From contig CAJUEL010000011.1 of assembly GCA_910585455.1 (NCBI GenBank), positions 1 through 64,000 of the forward strand: 64,000 nt of DNA, read 5' to 3'. Below are positions 1 to 8,977 of the stretch, piece by piece (within the stretch, counting starts at the first letter, position 1; each line of letters opens with the position of its first letter). This DNA comes from an uncultured Eisenbergiella sp. GTDB lineage: Bacteria; Bacillota; Clostridia; Lachnospirales; Lachnospiraceae. The position numbers and the translations under genes are program-made. Below the pieces are notes generated by a model. That model worked only from the letters and a program-made list of their open reading frames with translations. It was not told the DNA's origin and did no database searches.

Positions 1-40
1 TGCTTTTTGCACAATTCAGGTATTGACAAAAGTCACTACA

Positions 41-68
41 TAACAGTTCAGACAGGCCCGAATTGTTA
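41..68. repeat. Dispersed palindrome, copy 1 (imperfect)
   Basis: TAACAGTTCAGAC and a diverged right arm ending in GAATTGTTA form an imperfect inverted repeat. It belongs to the family of short palindromes also seen at 10229, 23872, 31773, 38021 and 51228. It lies upstream of the first gene. Confidence 0.6.
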
Positions 69-156
69 CAATACAGAAATGGTACCCGGGGGTGATGAAA
101 AAACGGTCATGCCTGCATGGATATTTGATTTTACAAAAAAGAAGGAGGAACAGAGA

Positions 157-924
157 ATGCCTGACAAAACAATGATTACCGACAGGCTGTGTGCCGCGCT
201 GCAGCCTCTGCCCTTTATTCACGCCTTCTGGCTGGAGGGCGCGGATGCGACAGGGACTGCAGACGAATACAGCGATCTGGATTATTGGGTGGACTGCGAT
301 GATGAACAGGAGGAGCAGGCGGTCGCCGCCGTGGAAGCAGCGTTGTCTGGGCTGGCAAAAATCGACTACAAATATGTATGCCGCCATCCCCACCCGAAAA
401 TCCGCCAGCGCATTTATCATCTGGCGGGCACAGGTGAATATCTGATGATCGATTTCTGCTGGCAGCTGCACAGCCGCCCGAAGGAAGAATACGCCTACTA
501 TGAAGGAGACCTGGTGGAGGGGGCGAAGGTGATTTTTGACAAGAGCGATGTGGTCCGATACCGGAAAATGGATATGCAGGCTTTTGCAGAACGGAATCGG
601 GCCTGTCTGGAGGAAGCCTGTTACCGCAGGACGCAGTACTGCCGCGCCATGAAATACGTCCGCCGGGGGCAGTACCTGGAGGCTTACGCTTATTATAACC
701 GTTATATATTGGAGCCGCTCATCGATCTGCTCCGCCTGCTCTATACCCCGGCCTACGCAGACTACTATCTGGTACATATTTCCAGGCACATTCCTGACAG
801 GGAGCGGGAGCGGCTGGAATATTTCGCGCAGATCGGTTCCCTTACGGATATGGAGACGAGGATTTCCAGGGCGGGGGAGTGGTTTGACGGGCTTTTGGAG
901 CGGGTGCACGCGCAGGAGGATTAG
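157..924 (+). CDS. Nucleotidyltransferase-fold protein (possible aminoglycoside-type adenylyltransferase relative)
   Basis: A 255-residue protein. Near residue 30 it has a Gly-containing segment followed by SDLDYWVD, which fits the G...D-x-D metal-binding pattern of the polymerase-beta-like nucleotidyltransferase fold. The rest is Tyr/Arg-rich and helical, as in two-domain proteins of this class. The open frame reaches back to base 7, but the ATG at 157 follows GAAGGAGG at a good distance, so this start is preferred. It lies one base before the GH43-like gene, whose ribosome site is inside its 3' end, so the two are probably co-transcribed. The substrate is unknown; it could transfer AMP to a small molecule or a protein, and a resistance role is not shown. 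Fold confidence is moderate, function low. Confidence 0.65.
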   Translation: MPDKTMITDRLCAALQPLPFIHAFWLEGADATGTADEYSDLDYWVDCDDEQEEQAVAAVEAALSGLAKIDYKYVCRHPHPKIRQRIYHLAGTGEYLMIDFCWQLHSRPKEEYAYYEGDLVEGAKVIFDKSDVVRYRKMDMQAFAERNRACLEEACYRRTQYCRAMKYVRRGQYLEAYAYYNRYILEPLIDLLRLLYTPAYADYYLVHISRHIPDRERERLEYFAQIGSLTDMETRISRAGEWFDGLLERVHAQED

Positions 925-925
925 C

Positions 926-1900
926 ATGAAGAAGGAGAGGATGGATATGACACTGAAAAACGGAGAAATCTGGTATGACACACAGGGCAACGTGCTCCAC
1001 GCTCATGGCGGGCACATTTTACTGCATGAGGGCGTTTATTACTGGTACGGGGAAAACCGGCTGGAGGACATTTATGTGAGCTGCTATTCCTCCACCGATC
1101 TGGTGCACTGGACCTTTTTAAACCATGTGCTTACCATGCGTTCCCCGGCGCGGGAGAACCGCGTGCGTGGGGATTTGAAGCTGACAAACCAAAACGGCGG
1201 CAGGGTGAACATCGAGCGCCCGAAGGTGCTTTACAATGAAAAGACGAAGCAGTTCGTGATGTGGATGCACTATGAAAACGGGACCGATTACAGCTGTGCG
1301 GCAGCGGCGGTGGCGACCTGTGACACGCCCGCCGGAGATTTTGTGTACCACGGCAGCTTTCGCCCTTATGGGCATATGTCCAGGGACTGCACGCTCTTTG
1401 CGGATAGCGATCGGGCATACTTTTTATCCGCATCCCGTGATAATGCGGACATGCATATGTACCTGCTGCAGGAGGATTATCAGAATGTGGAGAAGCTTTC
1501 CGGCGCGTTCTGGTCCAATGAGTACAGGGAAGCGCCCGCGCTGGTAAAAAAGGATGGCGCTTATTATATTTTTTCTTCCTTCTGCACAGGATGGGCGCCG
1601 AACCAGTGTAAATATGGAAGGACGGATTGCCTGGAGAAAGGCTTCGGGCTTTTACGAAAGGTTGGAGACGAGACAACCTATCATTCTCAGCCTGCTTTCA
1701 TCCTGACGGTTGCAGGGACCGAAACCACCTCTTATATCTATGTGGGAGACAGATGGGATGGCAGGGATTATCACAATTCCCGCTATGTATGGTTCCCGCT
1801 CGTATTTCATGAGGACGGGAGCGCCAAAATCATCCATTGCAGCGAAATCGAAATCGATGCTGTGACGGGGCGGATGGAATGGGTTGAGTGTGAACGCTAA
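926..1900 (+). CDS. Glycoside hydrolase family 43-like protein
   Basis: A 324-residue protein with the blade-like repeats of a five-bladed beta-propeller glycosidase: HAHGGHILLHEGVYYWYGEN near the N-terminus, CYSSTDLVHW, RPKVLYNEKTKQFVMWMH, SRDCTLFADSDRAYFLSAS and EAPALVKKDGAYYIFSS. The AHGG...YYWYGEN opening is typical of the GH43 branch acting on beta-1,3-galactan or related side chains. No signal peptide is seen, so it should act on imported oligosaccharides. Start at 926 uses GGAGG at 915-919; ATG at 941 and 947 are alternatives. The Glu in EAPAL is the likely acid residue of the family. No transporter is adjacent, so the substrate cannot be inferred from context. Confidence 0.8.
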   Translation: MKKERMDMTLKNGEIWYDTQGNVLHAHGGHILLHEGVYYWYGENRLEDIYVSCYSSTDLVHWTFLNHVLTMRSPARENRVRGDLKLTNQNGGRVNIERPKVLYNEKTKQFVMWMHYENGTDYSCAAAAVATCDTPAGDFVYHGSFRPYGHMSRDCTLFADSDRAYFLSASRDNADMHMYLLQEDYQNVEKLSGAFWSNEYREAPALVKKDGAYYIFSSFCTGWAPNQCKYGRTDCLEKGFGLLRKVGDETTYHSQPAFILTVAGTETTSYIYVGDRWDGRDYHNSRYVWFPLVFHEDGSAKIIHCSEIEIDAVTGRMEWVECER

Positions 1901-1918
1901 ATATATGGAGGTGAACGC

Positions 1919-3271
1919 ATGATGGCGGAAAGCCAGAACATAGAATGGAAGGAATCCTGGCGTGACGAATACCTGAAATGGCTATGTGGTTTTGCCAATG
2001 CGCAGGGTGGCAGGATTTATATTGGTAAAAAGGACGATGGCACTGTCATTGGCGTCAGTGATGCCAAAAAGCTGATGGAGGATATTCCAAACAAAATCCA
2101 AAACAAGCTGGGCATCGTTGCAGATGTAAATCTTCTCACCGAAAACGGAGTAGAATATATTGAGATTGTGGTTTCACCATGGGCGTTTCCAGTCAATTAT
2201 GATGGTGAGTATCACTATCGCAGCGGCAGTACGAAACAGCAACTGCGGGGCAATGCACTGACTAATTTTCTACTATCAAAAACAGGAATGAAGTGGGAGT
2301 CATCTTCTGTACCCAATATTTCAATTGAAGATTTAGATAAGGAAAGTTTTGATATTTTCCGCCGTGAAGCACTTCGCAGCGGGCGCATGACAAAGAAAGA
2401 CCTGGATATACCCAATGAGGAACTTCTGATTAAACTGAATTTGCTGGCAGATGGCAAGCTGAAAAGGTCAGGCGCATTGTGTTTTTATCGTGAGCCGGAG
2501 AAGATAATCGGCGGCTGCTATGTCAAAATCGGAAAGTTTGAAGGCAGTGAAATTTTATATCAGGATGAGTTTCATGGCTCCCTTATTCTTATAGCTGACC
2601 GGGTAATTGACTTTATTTACCTTAAATACCTCAAGGCAGCGATTTCCTACCACAAGGAAACACGCGTTGAGACATATCCTTTCGCCCGCGAGGCGGTGCG
2701 TGAGGCTGTGTACAATGCACTGATACATTCCGATTGGTCCGATAACAATCCGATTCAGATTCGGATTGAAGATGAGGTTATGTATATCAGCAACAGCAGT
2801 CTTCTTCCCCCTGACTTTACGGTGGAAACGATGATGCATTCACACAGATCCATGCCGCTCAATCCCGAAATAGCTGATGTTTTCTATCGTGCAGGATATA
2901 TTGAACGCTGGGGGCGCGGTATTCAGAAAATATGTGATGCCTGCAGAGAACATGGTGCTGATGAGCCTGTGTACACAGTCCAAAGCAATTATGTGATGGT
3001 CAAGTTTGCTGCGCTTGCAAGTGCCATTGTGAGAGATTTCAAAGTCCCAAACCGACATGATGACGGTTTGAATGACGGTTTAGAAGGCGGTATAGAAAAT
3101 AAGGTGCTAAGTATTATTGAGTCAAATCCAAATGTGACTATGGAAGAAATTTCGGTGCAACTGAGCGTGTCAAAAAGAACGGTTGAGCGTACTGTCAAGC
3201 GCTTAAGGGAGAATAATAGAATTGAGCGTGTTGGCGGTAAGCGCTATGGCCATTGGGCAATTCGCGAATAA
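1919..3271 (+). CDS. AlbA_2/Schlafen-domain putative transcriptional regulator
   Basis: A 450-residue protein. Residues 5-130 match the AlbA_2 domain (EWKESW...FANAQGGRIYIGKKDDG...GV), a fold linked with nucleic acid binding. Residues about 240-340 resemble the GHKL-like ATPase region of this family (REAVREAVYNALIHSDW, RWGRGIQKI). The C-terminus (about 385-450) is a winged helix-turn-helix with SVSKRTVERTVKRL. GGAGGTGAAC precedes the tandem ATGs at 1919 and 1922. Such proteins are widespread, often single-gene accessory regulators. This gene is more AT-rich than its neighbours and is followed by a fragment of another gene, consistent with acquisition. Its target is unknown. Confidence 0.8.
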   Translation: MMAESQNIEWKESWRDEYLKWLCGFANAQGGRIYIGKKDDGTVIGVSDAKKLMEDIPNKIQNKLGIVADVNLLTENGVEYIEIVVSPWAFPVNYDGEYHYRSGSTKQQLRGNALTNFLLSKTGMKWESSSVPNISIEDLDKESFDIFRREALRSGRMTKKDLDIPNEELLIKLNLLADGKLKRSGALCFYREPEKIIGGCYVKIGKFEGSEILYQDEFHGSLILIADRVIDFIYLKYLKAAISYHKETRVETYPFAREAVREAVYNALIHSDWSDNNPIQIRIEDEVMYISNSSLLPPDFTVETMMHSHRSMPLNPEIADVFYRAGYIERWGRGIQKICDACREHGADEPVYTVQSNYVMVKFAALASAIVRDFKVPNRHDDGLNDGLEGGIENKVLSIIESNPNVTMEEISVQLSVSKRTVERTVKRLRENNRIERVGGKRYGHWAIRE

Positions 3272-3273
3272 TC

Positions 3274-3375
3274 TATTCCCACGCAGGCCGCATCCGGGAC
3301 TATAATATCACGAAGGAGTGGGTGCCTGATGGCGCGACCGTGCTCTATGGCAGCGCTACGGAGGTATTTCCGTAA
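3274..3375 (+). pseudogene. Orphan 3' gene remnant (33 codons)
   Basis: Directly after the AlbA_2 stop, the frame TAT TCC CAC...TTT CCG TAA reads YSHAGRIRDYNITKEW, then VPDGATVLYGSATEVFP and a stop. It has the composition of a genuine protein C-terminus, but no start codon or ribosome site. I do not recognise the parent family. The simplest reading is the tail of a gene whose 5' part was lost or replaced. The remaining bases to 3468 show nothing else. Confidence 0.4.
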
Positions 3376-3468
3376 TTCGCTGGTCAGGGCAAACTATAAT
3401 GACTTAAAAAACAGTATCTCGGTGATATCCCCGGATTGAATATCGACAGCCCTGCGTATATTGCGCGC

Positions 3469-4377
3469 TTAATCAATTTCAATTTTTGCGCGCGCTTCCG
3501 CATACTCCCCAAACCATGCCAGCCACCGGTCAATCTCCGTTTGTGTGGGAACGGGAAAAGCGGTTTGCGCCGTCCCGATGTTTCCGGCCTTTCCAATGCC
3601 AAAGTCGTGGTAGGGCAGCAGCTGTGCCTTTTGAATGGCAGGAAGCTCTGCCAGCAGGTGAAGAATGGTTTCAAAATGTTCGTCGTCATCGTTGACACCG
3701 GGAATGATGGGACAGCGCAGGACGATGTTTTTTTGTGCCTGACCGAGCAGGCGCAGATTTCTTTTTATGGGCGCAAGGCTGCCGCCCAGATATTCCATTG
3801 CTTTTTCTTCGGAGGAAATTTTCCAGTCAAAATAAAACAGGTCAGTGTCCGGCAGCAGCTTTTCCATGGCGTCCGTTGTGCCAAAGCCGCTGGTCTCCAC
3901 ACAGGTGTGGATGCCCTCGGCCCGGCACCGGGCGAGAAATTCTGCGGCAAAGTCCGCCCACAGGAGTACCTCTCCCCCGGAGAGCGTCACGCCGCCGCCG
4001 GACTGCTCATAAAAGGGGAGATCCCGCCGGGCGATTTTTAGAAGCTCCTCCGGGGTGTAGGAAGCACCGATGAGCTTCAGCGCGCGGGAGGGGCAGACGC
4101 CGGCACAGCGTCCGCACCGGATGCAGCGGTCAAAGGACACCGCATGCCGGTGCTGTCCGCCGATGACCGTGTGCGCCTGCACGGGGCAGACCGCCGCACA
4201 GCGCCCGCAGTCCATGCAGGACTCCCTGTGAAAGGAGAGCTGGGGTCTGGCATCCTGGGCTTCCGGATTGTGGCACCATTTGCAGTGCAGCGGACAGCCC
4301 TTGAAAAAGAAAACTGTGCGGAGCCCCGGTCCGTCGTGGGCGCCGGCGCGTTGGATATCGATCAGGGTGGCGTGCAT
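3469..4377 (-). CDS. Glycyl-radical enzyme activating protein (radical SAM)
   Basis: A 302-residue PflA-family activase. It uses S-adenosylmethionine and a 4Fe-4S cluster to install the glycyl radical on its partner. Visible are the radical SAM cluster motif GCPLHCKWC (residues about 29-37), two ferredoxin-type clusters (CMDCGRCAAVCP and CIRCGRCAGVCP), and the SAM-binding GGE in TLSGGEVLLW. The two extra clusters are typical of activases of non-PFL glycyl radical enzymes. The open frame extends upstream over the partner's 3' end, but the ATG at 4377 has GGAGG ahead of it. It starts 56 nt downstream of the GRE stop, so the pair forms an operon. Confidence 0.93.
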   Translation of the reverse strand: MHATLIDIQRAGAHDGPGLRTVFFFKGCPLHCKWCHNPEAQDARPQLSFHRESCMDCGRCAAVCPVQAHTVIGGQHRHAVSFDRCIRCGRCAGVCPSRALKLIGASYTPEELLKIARRDLPFYEQSGGGVTLSGGEVLLWADFAAEFLARCRAEGIHTCVETSGFGTTDAMEKLLPDTDLFYFDWKISSEEKAMEYLGGSLAPIKRNLRLLGQAQKNIVLRCPIIPGVNDDDEHFETILHLLAELPAIQKAQLLPYHDFGIGKAGNIGTAQTAFPVPTQTEIDRWLAWFGEYAEARAKIEID

Positions 4378-4433
4378 CGCGCTTTTGTCCTCCTTTCCTG
4401 TGTGGCAGTGCGCCAGAAAACGGGCGTGCCGGT

Positions 4434-6701
4434 TTAATATGCGGTTCTGCTCAATACATCCTGCTGTGTTTTTTTGTCCAGATCGATGAAGCGCGCGGTG
4501 AAGCCGCCCACCCGGACGACCAGATTTTCGTGCCGCTCCGGATGTTCCATGGCGTCTTCCAGATCCTTCTGGTCCACTACGCTTAAGTTGACCTGTTGTC
4601 CGCCCATGGCAAAGAAAGCGGACAGCACCGGCTTGATCAGCGGCTTTTCTCCCGCGAACATCCGCCGGGAAACCTTCAGATTTTGATTGCCGCCGGCGTG
4701 GATGGCGGTATCCATTTTGCACATAGAACAGAGCATGGCGGTCAACCCCTCCCGGTCCTGCCCGTTGTAGGGGCTGTTGCCGTTGGAAAGAAATTCCGAA
4801 GCTCTGCGCCCATCGGGGGTTGCGCCCACAAAGCGCCCCAGAGAGACGTTCATGTTGTTGTTGATCAAAACGGCAAGGAAGGAGTCCATACATCTTTTTT
4901 CATGCTGTGCCTGTATGGTTTTGCAGATGAATTCGTGCAGCTCCTTTGCGATGCCATCCGCCGTATCGTTGTCATTGCCGAATTTGGGCGCGGACAGAAG
5001 GAGCCTGTGCGTTTCCTCATGGCCCGCAAAGTTATGGGATAGCGCCTCTATAAGCTGCCTGAGGGTGAGCGCTTTGGTATCATATACGGTATGCCTGATT
5101 GCGGTCATGCTGTCGGCAAGCGTCACATTTCCATAGGTTTCCACCGTGCCGCCCAGATGGGTGAGACCGCCGTCGAGCATCGCTTTTCCCCTTGCCATGC
5201 AGTCACAAAGCAGGGCAGAATACTGCAAAAAGCACGCTTCTTCATTACAGACCTGATACAAAAGCTCTTCAAAGCCGCCGGAAAGATCGATGAAAAAGGC
5301 GAGGTATTCTTTAAGTAGCGCCATCAGGTCCGCAAAGCAGGTCAGATCGGAAAGACCTTTTACCGGAATGCCTGCCGCCTTCGGACCGCAGAGCCTGCCG
5401 GTGGCGGGATTGATTCCGTCATGGAGCACGAGCTCCAGTATTTTTGCCACATTCAGCGCGGTGTTGGGCGTTCCGATGCTGTGACAGGCGAGCATATATT
5501 CTCCGCAGCCGAAGAAGGAATACTGTTCGGCAAGCTTTTGGTCCACATGCATCGCCTGCATCACGGACGGAATGTTTACATCGTCGCAATAGAGCATGGG
5601 ATAGGTGTTGCCCTCCGACAAAATCTGCAGGGCCCGGTCGTAAAGCGCCTGATTCATCTCTTTGGAATAGCGCAGGCTGATCTGGGGGTAAAAATGATCC
5701 CTGCGCATTTCCAGCACGTCCATGACCAGCATGGCGAAGGCGTCGGCGCTCTTTTCATGCTCCCGTCCCAGACCGCCGATGATGACCCGCGTGTCCCTGC
5801 CGCACTGGGTTTCGATGAGGGAGAAAAAGTTGTTCAGCAGCGCAGCCGCTTCCTTTTTGGACAGCCGTCCCTCCTTCAGATCCTTTTCATAAAAATCTCC
5901 CATATAATCGTCAATTCTGCCGATCTCCACACAGCGGGCGGAGAGCATGTAGATACATTGCAGCTGGATCGCCTGCCGCATGGTGGCGGGCGGATTGTCG
6001 GCGATGGCGGTGAGGGCAGCTGCCATTTCTTCCCACCGCGTCTGCTGTGCATCCTTTGTCTGTTGCGCCTGGCACAGGGCATATTCCCGGTAGGAGAGGA
6101 TCACGTCCCGTATAGCGTCCAGAACACAGGCAATTCCTTCGTAGAAGGGCTTTTGCTTTGCCGGTGCTGCAGAAGCATAGGAAAGCGCTTCCTTCTTTAA
6201 ACCCATCAGACCGAGGGAGAACAGCTTTTTAAAATCCAGGTTGACGCCTGCCAGCCGGTACAGGGGATGGATGGGCGCGTTGTCCTCAAAATAGTTGTCG
6301 CCGCCCATGGAGCCGTCCCAGAAGGCGGGAAAACGGCGGCGGATTTTCGCGTTCGTATTTTCGGTCCGCCAAAAGGCGATCATTTCCTCCACCCGGTTTT
6401 GATACGCTTCATCATAAGCGGAATCCTTCCGGATTGCATCGGCAAGCCGCAGACAGTTCGCCTCATCGATGCAGTAGCCCACCTTGTCGATGCTATCCCC
6501 TTCCAGACAGGGCGCAAAGACCACGTAGGGACGGTCGATCCTTCCGGCGATCAGATCATCCTTTTGGGGCTCTTTAAAATAGGTGGAAAGCTGCATCTGC
6601 ATACAGCGGCTTTCCCGGAGCGCTTTCGGCGCGTTCTGGTTTTCCCGGTAGCATGCGGTGAAGGCAAGCTCCCGCTCCAGCAATTTGTCAGACTGATACA
6701 T
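4434..6701 (-). CDS. Glycyl radical enzyme of the PFL/dehydratase superfamily, substrate unknown
   Basis: A 755-residue anaerobic radical enzyme. The C-terminal glycyl loop RVGGFTARF puts the radical at Gly733. The active-site Cys loop is FFGCGEYMLACHS, with Cys399 and Glu401. The Cys-x-Glu pair is found in the dehydratase, decarboxylase and C-N/C-S lyase branches, whereas true pyruvate formate-lyase has Cys-Cys, so this is not PFL. The GCGEY variant does not match a subclass I can name. Start at 6701 (MYQSDKLL) uses GGAGG from the upstream leader repeat; an upstream in-frame ATG inside that repeat is less likely. Followed by its activase. Confidence 0.9.
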   Translation of the reverse strand: MYQSDKLLERELAFTACYRENQNAPKALRESRCMQMQLSTYFKEPQKDDLIAGRIDRPYVVFAPCLEGDSIDKVGYCIDEANCLRLADAIRKDSAYDEAYQNRVEEMIAFWRTENTNAKIRRRFPAFWDGSMGGDNYFEDNAPIHPLYRLAGVNLDFKKLFSLGLMGLKKEALSYASAAPAKQKPFYEGIACVLDAIRDVILSYREYALCQAQQTKDAQQTRWEEMAAALTAIADNPPATMRQAIQLQCIYMLSARCVEIGRIDDYMGDFYEKDLKEGRLSKKEAAALLNNFFSLIETQCGRDTRVIIGGLGREHEKSADAFAMLVMDVLEMRRDHFYPQISLRYSKEMNQALYDRALQILSEGNTYPMLYCDDVNIPSVMQAMHVDQKLAEQYSFFGCGEYMLACHSIGTPNTALNVAKILELVLHDGINPATGRLCGPKAAGIPVKGLSDLTCFADLMALLKEYLAFFIDLSGGFEELLYQVCNEEACFLQYSALLCDCMARGKAMLDGGLTHLGGTVETYGNVTLADSMTAIRHTVYDTKALTLRQLIEALSHNFAGHEETHRLLLSAPKFGNDNDTADGIAKELHEFICKTIQAQHEKRCMDSFLAVLINNNMNVSLGRFVGATPDGRRASEFLSNGNSPYNGQDREGLTAMLCSMCKMDTAIHAGGNQNLKVSRRMFAGEKPLIKPVLSAFFAMGGQQVNLSVVDQKDLEDAMEHPERHENLVVRVGGFTARFIDLDKKTQQDVLSRTAY

Positions 6702-6705
6702 AAAA

Positions 6706-6835
6706 ATCCTCCATGTCGCCGCAAGGCGGCGACTCAAATTGGGCTGTAGAATGCCTGCTTTTCAAGGCATTCTTCGGTGTGAAGCGTTAGATTTTCTCAG
6801 GCGGCGTCTTTTAGACGCTTTAGAAAATCTCTTCG
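6706..6835 (-). repeat. Three-hairpin leader element, copy alpha
   Basis: Read on the minus strand, three hairpins follow each other: a 42-nt one bounded by AGATTTTCT/AGAAAATCT (6789-6830), a second around GAATGCC/GGCATTC (6748-6773), and a third GTCGCCGC/GCGGCGAC (6715-6733). The element ends with ATGGAGG, the ribosome site of the GRE gene. A highly similar copy in the same orientation to its gene lies at 23972-24096. Confidence 0.85.
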
Positions 6836-6846
6836 TTTATGTCCAC

Positions 6847-6875
6847 ATTATAGAGCAGAAGAGAAGAGGTGTCTT
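6847..6875 (-). promoter_or_regulatory. Promoter for the GRE operon
   Basis: On the minus strand AAGACA and TATAAT are separated by 17 nt. Transcription would begin near 6840, so almost the whole 5' untranslated region is the three-hairpin element. Confidence 0.6.
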
Positions 6876-6968
6876 GCGCAAAACATGCAGGAATGGTACT
6901 ATATTGACCAGAAAAAGTGGTGAAGCATATGCAATTGAGTTCCGGCAGCGAAAGAACGGGTGGAATTT

Positions 6969-8276
6969 ATGATTTATATTGTGGACAATCTGTTAAATTA
7001 TTTCATATATCTGTTTCTCATTTATTTTGGATTCAGGATCAGTCCGAGAAGAAACCGGCTTTTTATTGGGATATCCGCAGGGATTGTGCTGTTGTCAGGC
7101 GCCCTTAACGCATATTATGACGTCAATTCTCCGGTTATTTACATAGTCTGGAGCACGCTTTCCATCTGTTTGTTTTTCGAGGATCGCTTCGGGCATTTGC
7201 TTGTATTAAGCGCCGCCCTCATGTATTTCACCGGAATCGTGGACACATTCAGCGTTATGCTGATCCAGGTTGTGCTGATAGGCGGAGGAATGACCCACAC
7301 AGAGCTTGTATGGTGGATGGAGCCCGCCTATTTGCTCTCGTTTTTGATATATCTGCTGGCATACCTGCGGATTCTGAAAAAGCATGAGGTCTATCTGTGT
7401 GATATAGAATTCAGATACAAGCTCGCGCTTTTCATACAGGGCAGTATTTTTCAGATGTTTTATGACTTTGTTTTCGTATTCTTTGAGGAAAATCACAGGA
7501 TGTATGGCTGGGATGCGTATGCAGTATTTTTTATCAGCATAACAGGGGCAATTTATTCCATTTTTCTCACGCTCGGTCTGGCTGTGAAAAACATATTGTC
7601 AGACAGGCAGAACAGGGCGCTGCAGTCCTTTATGGATATGCAAAAGCAGCAATACGATTATCAGCTGCAGCAGTCGGTGGCGGTGCGGCGTTTTAAGCAT
7701 GATCTGGCAAATCATATTGGCGTTTTGAGAGAGCTGATGAACGAAAAAAAGGCGGAGGAAGCCAAAGCGTACATAGATACCATCTGGAATATACAGGAGG
7801 AGTTTGATCTAAAGATTCACACAGGAGACAGCTTTCTCGATGTGATTCTGAATTATTATCTGTATTTGGCGGGAAGGGAAAAGATAGCGTTTGCCGTATC
7901 GGGGAAGCTGACCGGGAAAATGCCTGTTGCGATGTTTGATCTTACAACACTGATGGGAAATATATTGCAGAATGCGGTTGAAGCGGCGATAAAAGCGGAG
8001 CTTCCCAGAATACATGTCGCACTCGCAGAGCATGAGAAGGAAATTTTCATTGTCGTCAGAAACAGCGTAGCGGAAAGAATCCATACAAAAAAAGATTTTT
8101 TCAGGACATCAAAGGAGGACAGGCTCCATCATGGTTTTGGCTTGAAAAATATCGCTGCGACAGTGGAAAAGTATCATGGCGAATGCTATATGGAGTCCGT
8201 GGTGGAAAACGGAGAAGCGTTGTTTCAAATCAGCGTTGCCATACCAACGGTCAAAGCAGAGGAGAAAGAGGGATGA
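6969..8276 (+). CDS. AgrC-like sensor histidine kinase (GHKL type)
   Basis: A 435-residue membrane kinase. About six hydrophobic segments fill the first 200 residues, followed by a coiled stretch. The phosphoacceptor region is RRFKHDLANHIG (His244), the H-box seen in AgrC/peptide-pheromone kinases. A HATPase_c_5-type domain follows, with NILQNAVEAAIKAE as N-box and GFGLKNIA as G-box. ATG at 6969 is preferred over the in-frame GTG at 6960, as GGGTGG then sits at a usable distance. Its 3' end overlaps the response regulator by 4 nt (ATGA), so translation is coupled. No agrB/agrD-type peptide genes are nearby, so the signal is unknown. Confidence 0.88.
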   Translation: MIYIVDNLLNYFIYLFLIYFGFRISPRRNRLFIGISAGIVLLSGALNAYYDVNSPVIYIVWSTLSICLFFEDRFGHLLVLSAALMYFTGIVDTFSVMLIQVVLIGGGMTHTELVWWMEPAYLLSFLIYLLAYLRILKKHEVYLCDIEFRYKLALFIQGSIFQMFYDFVFVFFEENHRMYGWDAYAVFFISITGAIYSIFLTLGLAVKNILSDRQNRALQSFMDMQKQQYDYQLQQSVAVRRFKHDLANHIGVLRELMNEKKAEEAKAYIDTIWNIQEEFDLKIHTGDSFLDVILNYYLYLAGREKIAFAVSGKLTGKMPVAMFDLTTLMGNILQNAVEAAIKAELPRIHVALAEHEKEIFIVVRNSVAERIHTKKDFFRTSKEDRLHHGFGLKNIAATVEKYHGECYMESVVENGEALFQISVAIPTVKAEEKEG

Positions 8277-8977
8277 AGGCAGGAATTGTCGAGGATGAAG
8301 CGGTATGGAGAGAGAAAATACGGGCTGTCATCGAGAGGTATTGCAGGGATAAAAATATTCCATTTCAGATCGAATCCTTTCGCAATGGAAAAGATTTTAT
8401 GAAAAATGCGGATTTCGATTTGCTGTTTCTGGATATTGAGCTTGTAGAGGGGGAGGATGGTTTTGGAATAGCCAAACAGCTGATGAATTCCGGAAGCAAA
8501 TGCAAAATATGCTTTTTGACTTCCCATACGGAACTGGCAAGAGCAGGATATCGGGTGAATGCGTTCCGGTATATAGACAAAAGGCATTTGGAGGAAATCG
8601 ATGAGGCGCTGGATGCTTTCCTGAAAACAAGGATTCAGGATCAGGTTGTTTTCTGTAAGGATACCGCCGGGCGATGTATAAGCATAAACCTGAATGCGCT
8701 TCTTCTTGTGGAAACATATGGGAGAAAGCTAAGATATCTCATGTTGGACGGCAGCGAACATGTTTGTGAAGGACAGATATCGGAAGCCGCAAAACGCTTA
8801 TCCCAATCCGGTTTTTTTCGGGTACAGCGGTCATATATCGTCAATTTGAAATATATTGAAAAAGCGGACAGCCGCAGGATTACGCTGTGTAACGGATTGG
8901 AGGTGGCGATTGGAAGAACGCATGGCAATGAGTTTAAAAAGGAATTTTTCAAGTGGAGAATGTGGTTTGGCAATTGA
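8273..8977 (+). CDS. LytTR-family response regulator
   Basis: A 234-residue regulator: receiver domain (residues 1-125) with the acceptor Asp54 in LLFLDIELVEG, then a LytTR DNA-binding domain (about 135-230) with FFRVQRSYIVNLKYIEK, the usual LytTR core. AgrA and VirR-type regulators share this architecture and bind direct repeats upstream of targets. It overlaps the kinase stop by 4 nt and surely forms a pair with it. No downstream operon member is obvious; the next gene begins 106 nt later. Confidence 0.9.
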   Translation: MKAGIVEDEAVWREKIRAVIERYCRDKNIPFQIESFRNGKDFMKNADFDLLFLDIELVEGEDGFGIAKQLMNSGSKCKICFLTSHTELARAGYRVNAFRYIDKRHLEEIDEALDAFLKTRIQDQVVFCKDTAGRCISINLNALLLVETYGRKLRYLMLDGSEHVCEGQISEAAKRLSQSGFFRVQRSYIVNLKYIEKADSRRITLCNGLEVAIGRTHGNEFKKEFFKWRMWFGN

